Counted from the stretch's first letter, positions 10,010 through 19,267 are shown. The stretch is DNA of 64,000 nucleotides from Proteus cibi (GCF_003144405.1 NZ_PENW01000020.1:33021-97020); one strand, 5' to 3'. Numbers and translations are program-made. Notes: generated by a model from the letters alone, not told the origin.

Positions 10010-10258
10010 TTATAGATCTTTATATCTATCAGGAAGATATTCTGGATTTCCGACCATTTTGATTAATCTAATAAGTTCTTCTTGGTAAAATGATAATTCT
10101 TCTCCATTTTCACAACCTGTGATTTTGAGTATTTCTGCATCAGAGCAATTGGCTAATACATAATCAATGCATCCTTCGTAAACCATTAACTCCCCCTCTG
10201 AAGCTCTCACATCATATAGAGTTACACTTGCAATACACTCTTTCTGTAATAAATCCAT
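10010..10258 (-). CDS. Orphan CDI immunity protein
   Basis: An 82-residue acidic protein starting MDLLQKECIAS and ending PDRYKDL, paralogous to 7962-8210. The start at 10258 is chosen because it aligns with the paralogue and lies 4 bases after the toxin stop; the frame upstream overlaps the toxin. Immunity function is inferred from the toxin-immunity order. A hairpin at 9968-9990 follows on its strand. Confidence 0.68.
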   Translation of the reverse strand: MDLLQKECIASVTLYDVRASEGELMVYEGCIDYVLANCSDAEILKITGCENGEELSFYQEELIRLIKMVGNPEYLPDRYKDL

Positions 10259-10262
10259 ACCA

Positions 10263-11021
10263 TCACCATTTGATATAATCAGAGAATTTTTCTTTAAAGT
10301 CATCTAGTTGCTCATTAGAAGGTCGCTGCCACTCACCTTTTTTGACTCTGTTATCTGTATTCGCTTTCGGATTATAAAAAGAAGTAACAACTTCTCCATC
10401 TGGCTCAATTATATGAACTTTTCCTCCTGAGCCTTTAACAATCCAACGACCATCTTCTTGAACTACAATATCTGAAGGCCTAGATTTTTGAACATCATTA
10501 ATGACTGAGCCTACTGGACGGCCCTCTTTATTTCTGATCCCTGCATGTTCACCTTGAGTAATTTTGTCTAAGTATGCTAAATCATCTAAATTAGGTGCTT
10601 CTGGTATAGGTATTCCTGCCAGATTACCTATCGGTTTAGGTATCTGGTCACCACCAGTATCCGTCCAAAGCTGGTCCGGTATTTGGTTACCACCCGTATT
10701 ATTCTGCTCTTGGTCTGGTATCTGATTGCCACCAGTATCAATCCTATCTTGATCTGGCATTTGGTTGCCACCAGTATGTGATGGTATACCAAGCCTGTCA
10801 CCCCGAGGTTCAGATCCAAATATTAACCTTGCGAGCCCTTTGTTATGGATTATTTGTTCATCAATATAAGCAATCTGTTCCGGTATAAGGTTCCTCATGG
10901 CTTCTATATCACCATTTCTGGCGGCAGCTCCAGCATCCATGGCTTCTTGAATTTGCGCTGATGTTAAACCAAAATTTACCCCTAATTGCATAAGACTATT
11001 TCTACAAGTCGCATTTTTCAT
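10263..11021 (-). CDS. Orphan CdiA tip, second toxin module
   Basis: 252 residues from the internal ATG at 11021. The same frame is open upstream to at least 11134 and includes IEGAVTSAQTGKNAVENN, the pre-toxin VENN boundary, so the real fragment is longer. It has a Gly-Asn-Pro-rich linker (residues 83-129) and a C-terminal domain of about 110 residues ending KFSDYIKW that I do not recognise. The tip of the broken module at 8214-9817 is its relative. There is no secretion signal or own start, so it is a silent module; the intact frame and intact immunity gene suggest it could still be donated by recombination. Confidence 0.65.
   Translation of the reverse strand: MKNATCRNSLMQLGVNFGLTSAQIQEAMDAGAAARNGDIEAMRNLIPEQIAYIDEQIIHNKGLARLIFGSEPRGDRLGIPSHTGGNQMPDQDRIDTGGNQIPDQEQNNTGGNQIPDQLWTDTGGDQIPKPIGNLAGIPIPEAPNLDDLAYLDKITQGEHAGIRNKEGRPVGSVINDVQKSRPSDIVVQEDGRWIVKGSGGKVHIIEPDGEVVTSFYNPKANTDNRVKKGEWQRPSNEQLDDFKEKFSDYIKW
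10635..10775 (-). repeat. Tandem TGGNQIPDQ repeats in the toxin linker
   Basis: Four imperfect copies of Thr-Gly-Gly-Asn/Asp-Gln-Ile/Met-Pro with a period of 12 to 14 residues lie between the pre-toxin region and the toxin domain. The DNA repeats as well. One more copy (TGGNQI) is seen in the broken third module near 8570. Confidence 0.8.
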
Positions 11022-11235
11022 ACACGACTCATAACCCTTTTCTAAACCTTTAATGATTGGCTTAGCACCTATCGCATTATTCTCAACCGCATTTTTCCCT
11101 GTCTGTGCGGAGGTAACGGCACCTTCTATATAAAGGTGTCTGTTTAAAAGTTGTCTTTGTTTGATATAGGCGCTATCTGTTTGCTACAGATACAGTGTGA
11201 TTTTTAGTTAAATGGCGTTGATGTAAAAACACTGA

Positions 11236-11340
11236 CAGCTAAAGAAGAAGTGGTCAAACGAGTTGGGATTTGAGGTAGGAACTCACTACACCCTCACTCG
11301 CCAAGCCGGACAGTTGATTATCCGGTTGGCTGAAGAGTGA
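11236..11340 (+). pseudogene. SymE-family toxin fragment
   Basis: The frame after a TGA at 11233-11235 reads QLKKKWSNELGFEVGTHYT, then LTRQAGQLIIRLAEE and a stop at 11338-11340. This is the C-terminal core of SymE-type proteins (pattern LKGxWLEEAGFxxGxxVxVxxxxGxLxI). The N-terminal half is missing. It lies opposite in strand to the CDI genes, between the first immunity gene and the second toxin module. SymE remnants are common companions of CDI and Rhs loci. Confidence 0.65.
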
Positions 11341-11358
11341 ATAATATTTTTAATGAAG

Positions 11359-11379
11359 AAGCCCCCACTTGAGGGCTTT
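11359..11379. terminator. Hairpin between cdiI and the symE fragment
   Basis: AAGCCC (11359-11364) pairs with GGGCTT (11373-11378). It lies just past the stop of the first immunity gene and also just past the symE fragment stop, so it could serve both strands. T-runs are short. Confidence 0.55.
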
Positions 11380-11388
11380 AAACCATAC

Positions 11389-11727
11389 CTATAACACTTT
11401 AATTTCTTTATCAACTAATCGCCCAAAATCATCAGTTTGTTTAATTACTGATAGTGTCTTATTTAGTAAGTCTTGAATATTAGACGGAAGCTTTTCTGGT
11501 ATTAAACTTTCTATATCTTCAAGTTCACAACCTAAATTGATTATATTTATAAGTTCATCTGTTGCATTTATCTCTTTTAATAAATTAACTAAAGATGGTT
11601 TAAAAATGTAACCTTCTGCCTCATCGACCGAAATTAGTTTTTTTTCTAATGCTGTTAAGACACCTAGCGCCAAAAAACTTATAAATTTATTTGCGTATTT
11701 CTCATCAATGTTATAACAAAATTTCAT
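11389..11727 (-). CDS. CDI immunity protein, DUF3969-like
   Basis: A 112-residue protein (MKFCYNIDEKYANKFISFLALGVL...) resembling the DUF3969 family. The ATG at 11727 lies 5 bases after the CdiA stop with TTGGAG as ribosome site inside the last CdiA codons, so it is chosen over an upstream TTG in frame. Tight coupling to the CdiA C-terminus makes it the cognate immunity protein of the first tip. The family name is from memory; the immunity role is from context. Confidence 0.65.
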   Translation of the reverse strand: MKFCYNIDEKYANKFISFLALGVLTALEKKLISVDEAEGYIFKPSLVNLLKEINATDELINIINLGCELEDIESLIPEKLPSNIQDLLNKTLSVIKQTDDFGRLVDKEIKVL

Positions 11728-11732
11728 CACTA

Positions 11733-14700
11733 TTAACTCCAATTTGGTTTAACTTTCACATTGAAAACTCTACCACTTTGACTTTGAAAGTAATGAACTG
11801 ATACTCTATTTCCAGACGCATCGAATCCATTTTTATATACTTTCTGCCATTTTCCCGATTCTACTTTTCTAAGTTCATTCAGCAGCTCTCGATTGTTTAT
11901 TGTATGTTTTGTTGTCCCGTTTTGAGTCGCCCTGAAACCTTGTGGGTACTGAGGGGCATCCTTAATAGAGGTGTATGTTTGATTTAGCTGACCTGAATTA
12001 TTATTTTGATTGGTGTTTTGGGATGAATTAGGTTTATTCTCATTATCTGGTTCAAAACCATTCGGAGTACCAGTAGTACTACCACCGCTAGACATACCAA
12101 GCGCTTCTTTTTCTTCTTTAGTAAGCTCTTTCCCTTTATTCGGATTGGATGTATTTTTGTTACCTGATGTATTGTTTTCAGATAATATAACTTTATCACC
12201 CCATGTTTGGGTACCAAACATCAGATCACCCAGACCACCACTGGTAAGAATTTGGCTATCTAACCACAGTATTTGATCTACCGATAAATTAGCGATTTTC
12301 GATGGGTCTCGGCTGATCCCGGCATTAGTCGCTTCCTCAATTTGTTCTTTGGTCAAAACAAATGCGGTTGATAATCCTAAAGTGCCAGTCACGGCATTGC
12401 GACAGCCTGGGTTTTGAGCACAAAGTTTTATTGCGTTTTTCCCTGATTCTTTCGCTATCGTACCGCTCAGTGAGTTATTCTCAACCGCATTTTTTCCTGT
12501 CTGTGCGGCGGTAACAGCACCTTCTATATTACCGGTTGATATTCCTCCGGCAAGCCCGGCGGCGAGTTGGCTTAATGCGCTGACTTGCTGTTTTTCGTTT
12601 TCAGTGAGTTCGCTGATTGCTTTATTAGGGTAGAGGTTTGAGGCGATAACTCTAGCGGCTAATTCACCGCCGCCAGCGCCTAATCCGCCGGCAACCGCAG
12701 ATTGATTATTGAGCTCGGCGGTCACTGCGCCTAAAATCGTATGCGCTAATGCATTCGCGGCGATATTGACTTCACCATCGACTGTAGTCCGTTCCTTGAT
12801 TTCAGTGGCGAGATAAGGTGATGCCCCACTGGCTAATGCACCAGCAAGATTATTGCCAGATAATGCGGTTAATGCCCCCGTCACCGCTTGGGCAGCTTTT
12901 TGTAAATCACTGCCTGTACCAAAGCGTTCCATCGCGTGGTTGTACTCTTTGGTTTCACGCAGCTCATTCACACTCAAGTTTGGATGTTTCGCTTGTGCTT
13001 GTTTTAAGCCCACGATATCCCCTTGGGTGCGAATAATATCCATCGCCTGATTGCCGATTTCGCCAATTAGCTGGGCTTGTTTTAAGCGATTTTGCTCTTT
13101 CTCTTTATCAAAGATCGGGTTGATACTGCCGTCATTGGCATGTTCAGTATCGCGGCTTAATTGGGTGATATCTTGGGTTTGATTGTCGGTATCACGAATA
13201 AGCCATTTACCTTCAGAAACCGCGGTTTTGGTTGTGCCTTGCGCATTATCTTGGTTATTCGCGTTCGATAGTAATCCCCCGACCATGTTATTCAGCAGAT
13301 CTTTACCTACAGGTTCACCGGTACTCATTGAGACACCACTGTGTGAGGCTTCAAACTCGGCTTTATTGTGGATATCGTTCCAGCCTAACGTGCCCGTTTC
13401 AAGGCTGTTTTTGTCTTTATCGGCAGTTGATGCAATCACTGCGCCATCAAGCTGAGTATGCTCTTTTACCTTAACATCAAAGCCCTCTTTGCCAGCAAAC
13501 AGCCCAGTTTGCTCTTTAACGCTGTCGTAATTGCTGTGTAGCTTGTCTTTACTCGCACTAAAATTAAGGGTTGGATTACCAGAGCCGAGAGTATAACCGC
13601 CGCCAAGGCTAATATTTTGCTGCTTGGCATCATAACGGTCGCGATCTTGCTGACTTTCTAGGGTGAGATTACGCCCCACATTAGCCGTGATCTGTTCACC
13701 GCTGACTTGTGCCCCTTTAAGCGTTGTATCGCGCTCGCTGGTAAGATTCACTTGCTTACCGGCATTTAAGGTGGTTTCTGTGTGAGTGACGCCATTGCTA
13801 TTCTCGCGACCTTTACCAGCATTTACGCTAGCTGAAAGATTAACACCAGCACCGCCTTCACCTACACCTAAGCCAACCCCTACACTGCCGCCTTTGCTGC
13901 TATTTCTGCTTTGAGTGCTTTCACTATTTTGCGCTGATGAGAGATGGATATCTTGTGCCGCATTTAAGGTGATTTCGTTACCTGCTTTAAGTTGGCTTCC
14001 TTCAATGGCAATATCACCGCTGGTTTTCTCTTTATTTTTACCTGTGGCGGTAATCGAGAGGTTTTGCCCTGCATTGAGTGTACTGCCTTGAGAAACGACA
14101 CTTTCAGTGTGTGTCTCGCTTTTTGAAGATTGGCTACCATAAGAGACGTTCACACCAATGGTATTTGTCGCGCCTTTTTCAGCACCGTCATCACCGGCTT
14201 TCACACCTGTTTCTGCATTTTTCGCGGCGGCGGCTTGTGAAGTTAAGCTGTCTTGTTGATAAGCAAGTCCTGCTTGCACACCAGAGAGTGCGGCTTTAGT
14301 CCCTTGTAGTGCACTTAAGCGACCATCGCTCTCTTTTCTCGCTTGTTGTGCGGTACTCACCGCCGTATTGAGTGCACTGCCTACGGTGCCTGATAACGCT
14401 ACACTTAAGCCACTTTGTTTCGACTCAAAGGTCTCTTCACGGGTACGTTTATCAAAACCGGGGTCGATTTGAACGCTATCACCCGTCAAATTGATCTCTT
14501 TATTGGCGACAATATCAGCACCACCAATATGTAATTTATCATTGGCGGTAATATTGACACTGCCTTGGGTACTGCCAATGGCGCTGGCGCTTTGGCTTTG
14601 TGTGGTACCTTGTTCATCGACTTGATGACGAGAAGATTGCTGACCGATGGTGAAACCAATACCGCCATTGCTAAAGACACCCCTGCGCTTTTTCTCTTCC

Positions 14701-16685
14701 AGTAAGTAATGCGAATCCGTTTCTGTTGCTGCAACAATATCCACATTATTGCCCGCTTTTAGCGTGACATCATTTTCTGCCACAACGGAAGAGCCGCTAA
14801 CTTGAATATCCTTACCTGCATTGATATTGACTTGTTCACCACTGATAACGCTACCTTGTTCGCGTGTAACGTGGTTATGTTGGACAATGTGGGTACTGCT
14901 TGAGCTTAAAAAGCCTTTGCTATTTGAATGTTGTTCTAGAAACTCACTCTGTGTCTCTGTTGCGCTATTAAGGGTGATATTTTGTTTAGCTGTTAAATCA
15001 ATTGCCCCCTTTTCACTGTGCAGTGTACTGCCTGTAACATTGATATCATGCTTATGTGCGACAATATCGACACCTTGTTGCCCACTAAACGTGCTACCAG
15101 TAACACTATTTTGCGAGGTTTCAACCACACGGTCACTACGTTTACTGCCACTGTTAACTTGCTCGTTATCTTGATCTTTAAGATGCTGATTTGCTGCATG
15201 AATATCAATATTCTGCGAGTTAATACTGATTTTGCCCTCTTGACTATCAACTTGAGCACCTTGTGCTGAGAGTGTATTACCTGCATTTAGTATCACCCCC
15301 TTATCGCCACTTAAGGTGCTTAATAGCAGACGTTCTTCTTCGCGAGTATTGCTAACAGAAGAGGTACTACTATTGGCGTCAAGATGCGTTTTGGTGATGG
15401 TGCTATCGGCAATAATATTGAGACTATCGCCAGCATTGACGGTAAGTTGTTCACTTGCTTTGGCTTGGCTACCTTGCAAGGTGATATCTTTTCCTGCGGT
15501 TAAATTGAGATCACCACCAGCATTAAGTTCGCTGCCTTGAGCGCGTTGCCATTCACCACTTATTTGGGCGAGACGGTGTTCTCCTGCTGGTTCTATTCCG
15601 TCACTGGTGCGATTACCCATTGCGCCGGAAATCACACTGATTTCCCCTGAATGCGTACTTCTTGCGGTGGTGATGGCTAAATTATCACGGGCATTGAGAT
15701 TGATATCGTTTAATGCATCCAGTTTTGCGCCTTGTAGCTGAATATCATTGCCTTTTAACGAAATATTGCTGCCACTTAATGACGCTTGGCGTAAGGCGTC
15801 TTGTAAATGGGTACTCAGTGTAATGCTATCAGATTGAATATTAATGTTTTCTGCATGAATATCGCCACCTTGATGTGCAAATTGTTTGGCATCAATGTCG
15901 ATGCCTTTATTTGCCAGTAGTTGCCCAGCATTATTCACGCTATTGGTAGAAAGATGTAAATTATTACCACTGACAATGGCACCACTGCTGAGTAAGTTTA
16001 AGGTTTTATTTGCTAAGTATACTTTTGGCACTAACACCGTTTGTGAGCCTTGTGCGGTATCCACCGTTTCACTGACTAACCAAACGATATCTTGTTGTAA
16101 TGCCGCAATTTGTTCAGGCGTTAATGACACTCCGGGGCGTAAATTAAAATCACTGGCGACGTTAGCACCATTGTTCATTAAGAATTGATACTGCGTCATC
16201 GCATCCCCTTCATAAAGAGAAGGGCGCCCAGTTAATTTTAAAACCTGTTCACGAACAAGGCGTTGTTCGTAGGCTCCATCACCTAATCGTTTATGCACTT
16301 GAGAAGGTGAATAATCCACACGAGAGAGCAGATAATCACTACTAATAAATTTACTGCGGCGAGTAAAACGCTCATCAGTAACAATTAAGAATGGGCTATC
16401 TGGCGATAAATGTTGTCGAAAGAGTCCGTTATTGGGGATCTCGGTGGCGATATTGCCTAAATGTTGTTTTTCAGTCAGTGCAATTTCAGCAGGTAAAAGA
16501 GGGCGTTCGAGTAGTGAGGTTGCATCAGAATGAGTTAACGTTGTTTTATCGCTGACAATAAAATCAGTATTCACTTCCTGTTTATGTGCCCCCTCGATCT
16601 GAAAGGCGAGGGGATTACGTGCAAATTCAGCACGTTGCGCATCTACTGCTTTTAATGCGGCTTCAATGTCATTAATTTGTGCCAC
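11733..16685 (-). CDS. 5'-truncated CdiA / haemagglutinin-repeat protein
   Basis: 1650 residues from a GTG start. Full CdiA proteins exceed 2500-3000 residues and begin with a signal peptide and a TPS secretion domain; both, and most of the FHA-1 repeats, are absent. What remains is the central receptor-region-like part (SKFISSDYLLSRVDYSPSQ), FHA-2 repeats rich in Asn-Ala-Gly (about 300-1100), the pre-toxin region with SALSQLAAGLAGG, and the boundary motif KNAVENN. The toxin tip follows (about 240 residues, ending YFQSQSGRVFNVKVKPNWS); its activity was not recognised. No cdiB is present within the window. Without TPS domain and CdiB the protein cannot be exported, so this is probably a relic or a repository for recombination. 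Confidence 0.8.
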   Translation of the reverse strand: MAQINDIEAALKAVDAQRAEFARNPLAFQIEGAHKQEVNTDFIVSDKTTLTHSDATSLLERPLLPAEIALTEKQHLGNIATEIPNNGLFRQHLSPDSPFLIVTDERFTRRSKFISSDYLLSRVDYSPSQVHKRLGDGAYEQRLVREQVLKLTGRPSLYEGDAMTQYQFLMNNGANVASDFNLRPGVSLTPEQIAALQQDIVWLVSETVDTAQGSQTVLVPKVYLANKTLNLLSSGAIVSGNNLHLSTNSVNNAGQLLANKGIDIDAKQFAHQGGDIHAENINIQSDSITLSTHLQDALRQASLSGSNISLKGNDIQLQGAKLDALNDINLNARDNLAITTARSTHSGEISVISGAMGNRTSDGIEPAGEHRLAQISGEWQRAQGSELNAGGDLNLTAGKDITLQGSQAKASEQLTVNAGDSLNIIADSTITKTHLDANSSTSSVSNTREEERLLLSTLSGDKGVILNAGNTLSAQGAQVDSQEGKISINSQNIDIHAANQHLKDQDNEQVNSGSKRSDRVVETSQNSVTGSTFSGQQGVDIVAHKHDINVTGSTLHSEKGAIDLTAKQNITLNSATETQSEFLEQHSNSKGFLSSSSTHIVQHNHVTREQGSVISGEQVNINAGKDIQVSGSSVVAENDVTLKAGNNVDIVAATETDSHYLLEEKKRRGVFSNGGIGFTIGQQSSRHQVDEQGTTQSQSASAIGSTQGSVNITANDKLHIGGADIVANKEINLTGDSVQIDPGFDKRTREETFESKQSGLSVALSGTVGSALNTAVSTAQQARKESDGRLSALQGTKAALSGVQAGLAYQQDSLTSQAAAAKNAETGVKAGDDGAEKGATNTIGVNVSYGSQSSKSETHTESVVSQGSTLNAGQNLSITATGKNKEKTSGDIAIEGSQLKAGNEITLNAAQDIHLSSAQNSESTQSRNSSKGGSVGVGLGVGEGGAGVNLSASVNAGKGRENSNGVTHTETTLNAGKQVNLTSERDTTLKGAQVSGEQITANVGRNLTLESQQDRDRYDAKQQNISLGGGYTLGSGNPTLNFSASKDKLHSNYDSVKEQTGLFAGKEGFDVKVKEHTQLDGAVIASTADKDKNSLETGTLGWNDIHNKAEFEASHSGVSMSTGEPVGKDLLNNMVGGLLSNANNQDNAQGTTKTAVSEGKWLIRDTDNQTQDITQLSRDTEHANDGSINPIFDKEKEQNRLKQAQLIGEIGNQAMDIIRTQGDIVGLKQAQAKHPNLSVNELRETKEYNHAMERFGTGSDLQKAAQAVTGALTALSGNNLAGALASGASPYLATEIKERTTVDGEVNIAANALAHTILGAVTAELNNQSAVAGGLGAGGGELAARVIASNLYPNKAISELTENEKQQVSALSQLAAGLAGGISTGNIEGAVTAAQTGKNAVENNSLSGTIAKESGKNAIKLCAQNPGCRNAVTGTLGLSTAFVLTKEQIEEATNAGISRDPSKIANLSVDQILWLDSQILTSGGLGDLMFGTQTWGDKVILSENNTSGNKNTSNPNKGKELTKEEKEALGMSSGGSTTGTPNGFEPDNENKPNSSQNTNQNNNSGQLNQTYTSIKDAPQYPQGFRATQNGTTKHTINNRELLNELRKVESGKWQKVYKNGFDASGNRVSVHYFQSQSGRVFNVKVKPNWS

Positions 16686-16918
16686 ATTAACCGTGGTGTT
16701 GGTAATGGAAGTGCCTTTGATGGTGACATTACCATTGCCTGAAATAACGCTATCAATGGGGGTTAATGCGGTGGTTTCATCATGATCAAATGAAGGGTAC
16801 CAATGATTTCCACTAATATCATAATGATCAACAATTTTTTCTTGGCGATGTTCATTAACGGAATAGATAAAAAATAAAAAAAGAACAGTCCCAATTTTAA
16901 ATAACGTTGTTTATTCAT
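16686..16918 (-). pseudogene. Remnant of the cdiA 5' end
   Basis: The reading frame of the truncated CdiA stays open upstream through residues such as VNEHRQEKIVDHYDISGNHW. An ATG at 16918 starts a different frame with a signal-peptide-like stretch, MNKQRYLKLGLFFFYFLSIP. A single frameshift in the T-rich segment near 16870-16890 would join the two. This suggests a start plus deletion of the export domain, then a frameshift. Confidence 0.5.
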
Positions 16919-17616
16919 TGTTTGAATAACTTCCTAATAATGCTAATTGTTAGCCAATGGTTTTATATATCAAGCAGTAATGAAATGGTGATGTTATTTA
17001 TCGCTAATCTATATAAGAAGTAATGTCATAAATATTTAAAATAATAACTTAATGAGATTTGCCTTGGTTTTAATTTAGCTAAGTGAGTATGAAGAAATCA
17101 AGGTAATTTTGTATTGATTTAAAATTTTGAGATTAATTATATTGCTAATGAGTTTAAATTTATCTCATTGTTTTTTTTATAAGTTAATAAATTATTTAAA
17201 TAGTTTTCTTTTATGGTGTTCATAATTAATTGCACTTATTATTTATTATTAATTTATTTAAGAAGTTATATAGAAATATTGAGATGTGTTTCAATTAATA
17301 TAAAGAAAATAAAGGTCTTTTTGATGTAGGGTGATTGGTTTTTTATTTAATAAATTGATTGTTTTTTCTAATGAAAAAACTCTTTAATAGTATTGGTTAT
17401 CTGGTTATTTAAATGAGTTTAATTTGCTAATTATTTTTTGTAATTAAAAGAACATTAAAAACTTTATTATGATAATTTAAATATGAATAAAAAGTTGAGA
17501 GATAGAGTATAGAAAGGCTTACTGAAATAAATCAGTAAAAAGAGGAGCCTTACTATTTTTATTATATTCACTAAATCACAGTGTTGTTTTTATATTCTTT
17601 GCAGATGTTACTAATA
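16919..17616. other. Very AT-rich gene-free stretch
   Basis: About 700 bases made almost only of A and T tracts, with no open frame of note on either strand. It separates the CDI region from the core gene yajD and would be a natural H-NS target. No IS ends or tRNA fragments were seen. Confidence 0.6.
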
Positions 17617-17964
17617 CTATTTTTTCTTATTTAGCATCGATTTTAAATCAGCAAAAGGATTATAAGTGGCTGCACCGACATCATCTTGTGCATCTTCGCC
17701 GGCGACAACGGTTGTGCCGTATTGGTCTGCTTCGGTGTATTTAGAGTGTTCATGATCATGGCAAAATAGACACAATAACTCCCAGTTACTGCCGTCTTCT
17801 GGATTATTGGTATGGTCGTGATCAATATGATGAACGGTTAGTTCACGTAAGTTCGAGTAGACAAACTCGCGCGCACAACGTCCACATACCCATGGGTAGA
17901 TTTTCAGTGCTTTTTCACGGTAACCACTTTCTAAACGTGCATAGTTTTTTGGGATCAGAGCCAT
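17617..17964 (-). CDS. yajD: HNH nuclease family protein YajD
   Basis: A 115-residue protein with CGRCAREF and LCLFCHDHEHSKY, the two CxxC zinc pairs around an HNH core (LTVHHIDHDHTNNPEDGSNWELLC). It matches E. coli YajD, a conserved HNH protein of unknown physiological role. It marks the return of core chromosome after the CDI block. Confidence 0.92.
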   Translation of the reverse strand: MALIPKNYARLESGYREKALKIYPWVCGRCAREFVYSNLRELTVHHIDHDHTNNPEDGSNWELLCLFCHDHEHSKYTEADQYGTTVVAGEDAQDDVGAATYNPFADLKSMLNKKK

Positions 17965-18149
17965 TGTTAGTCTTACCTGTTATAAAAGAAGATTTGGCGA
18001 TAGTTTTTCCAATATACTCTAAATACACGGATAGGTTCAAATCTCACAATGCCTATTTTTTCTAATAAACGACCAATCTTACAATCTGATGCACTCTTGG
18101 AAATTACAGGTATAATTTCAAAAATGATTGAGCAAATTTAGGCATAAAA

Positions 18150-18683
18150 ATGGCAAAACTTACCTTACAAGAGCAAATGTTAAAAGCAGGGCTTGTGACC
18201 AGTAAAAAAATGGCAAAAGTCCAAAGAACGGCAAAAAAATCACGTGTTCAAGCGCGAGAAGCCAGAGAAGCCGTAGAAGAAAATAAAAAAGCCCAACTTG
18301 AGCGCGATAAACTGCTTAGTGAGCAACAAAAACAAGCCACTTTATCTAAAGAATATAAAGCGCAAGTTAAGCAACTGATTGAGATGAATAGAATTACACC
18401 AGTAAAAGGCGATATTGATTTTAACTTCACTGACAATAATGTGATTAAAAATATCGTGGTGGATAAACTGACGCAATCGCAATTAATTAGCGGACGTCTC
18501 GCTATTGCGCGACTAGATAGTGTCGGTAAAACGGAATACGCGATTATTCCTGCCAGTGTTGCGGATAAAATTACACAAAGAGATGTGGACTGTATCTTGT
18601 TAAATAATGCACTTAGCGAAACAGAACAAGATGAAGACGATCCTTATGCTGATTTTAAAATCCCAGATGATTTGATGTGGTAA
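18150..18683 (+). CDS. yaiL: DUF2058 nucleoprotein-like protein YaiL
   Basis: 177 residues, nearly the E. coli YaiL sequence: a highly charged, probably coiled-coil N-terminal half (LTLQEQMLKAGLVTSKKMAKVQ) and a conserved acidic end, DEDDPYADFKIPDDLMW. The family is described as polynucleotide-associated; the exact role is not known. Ribosome site is weak but the start is fixed by conservation. Confidence 0.93.
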   Translation: MAKLTLQEQMLKAGLVTSKKMAKVQRTAKKSRVQAREAREAVEENKKAQLERDKLLSEQQKQATLSKEYKAQVKQLIEMNRITPVKGDIDFNFTDNNVIKNIVVDKLTQSQLISGRLAIARLDSVGKTEYAIIPASVADKITQRDVDCILLNNALSETEQDEDDPYADFKIPDDLMW

Positions 18684-18784
18684 TTAGCAACGTAGCTTAT
18701 TCGCTCAAAGGCATAGTCTGTATAAGCATTGTGCTTTATACTGCATCTGGAAATTTTTGTAGATAAACGATTAAGTAGGCGATA

Positions 18785-19267
18785 ATGGCAATGAACGGAA
18801 TAATCACAAAGTGGTTTGAAGATAAAGGTTTTGGATTTATTAAAGATGAAAACGGTGATAACCGTTATTTTCATGTGATTAAAGTTGCCAACCCTGCTTT
18901 GATAAAGACAGATGCAAATGTCACGTTTGAACCCACCTCAAATACCAAAGGCCTATCTGCTTACGCGGTGAAGGTGATCCCAGATAGTAAATATGTTTAT
19001 ATTGCCGGTGAGCGAGTTAAACTGGCATCCATTAAATCATTTCGAATTTATAGTGAAGAGGTGTCCGCAGATACGCATATCAATAAAGAAAACACCGTAC
19101 TTTCTGTCGGTACTTTAATGAATAGTATCAGACCTAAATCAGCGGATAACACCAATAATATGCGTACGTTGAGAAAGCTTGCGATCACAACAATGCACGG
19201 AACAGAAATCGTTTTTACTGAAGATGAGCTTGATATCGACGAAACAGTACAAGCACTTAAATTGTAA
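18785..19267 (+). CDS. Cold-shock-domain protein with C-terminal extension
   Basis: 160 residues. The first 65 form a cold-shock (OB-fold) domain with the RNP1 motif KGFGFI at residues 14-19; the RNP2 position reads YFHV. The remaining 95 residues, including two conserved-looking segments (VYIAGERVKLASIKSFRIYSE and TTMHGTEIVFTEDELDI), are not a known domain to me. Ordinary Csp proteins have about 70 residues. It probably binds nucleic acid in the cytoplasm. Its 5' leader follows yaiL by 100 bases and holds an imperfect palindrome at 18719-18741. Confidence 0.75.
   Translation: MAMNGIITKWFEDKGFGFIKDENGDNRYFHVIKVANPALIKTDANVTFEPTSNTKGLSAYAVKVIPDSKYVYIAGERVKLASIKSFRIYSEEVSADTHINKENTVLSVGTLMNSIRPKSADNTNNMRTLRKLAITTMHGTEIVFTEDELDIDETVQALKL

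Noticed and set aside
11150-11205. CTGT...ACAG near symE as a LexA box
   Set aside because: Spacing between CTGT and ACAG is 5 or 11 bases, not the required 8.
11100-11215. Insertion-sequence end at the CDI junction
   Set aside because: GGTGTCTGTTTAAAAG looked like a terminal repeat, but no partner repeat, target duplication or transposase is present.
11984-16188. Many open frames on both strands inside the CdiA gene
   Set aside because: They overlap a single 1650-codon frame with clear haemagglutinin repeats and have no ribosome sites or family features.
4527-17616. A defined genomic island with attL/attR from selC
   Set aside because: No direct repeat of the tRNA 3' end and no integrase gene was seen, so borders are not supported.
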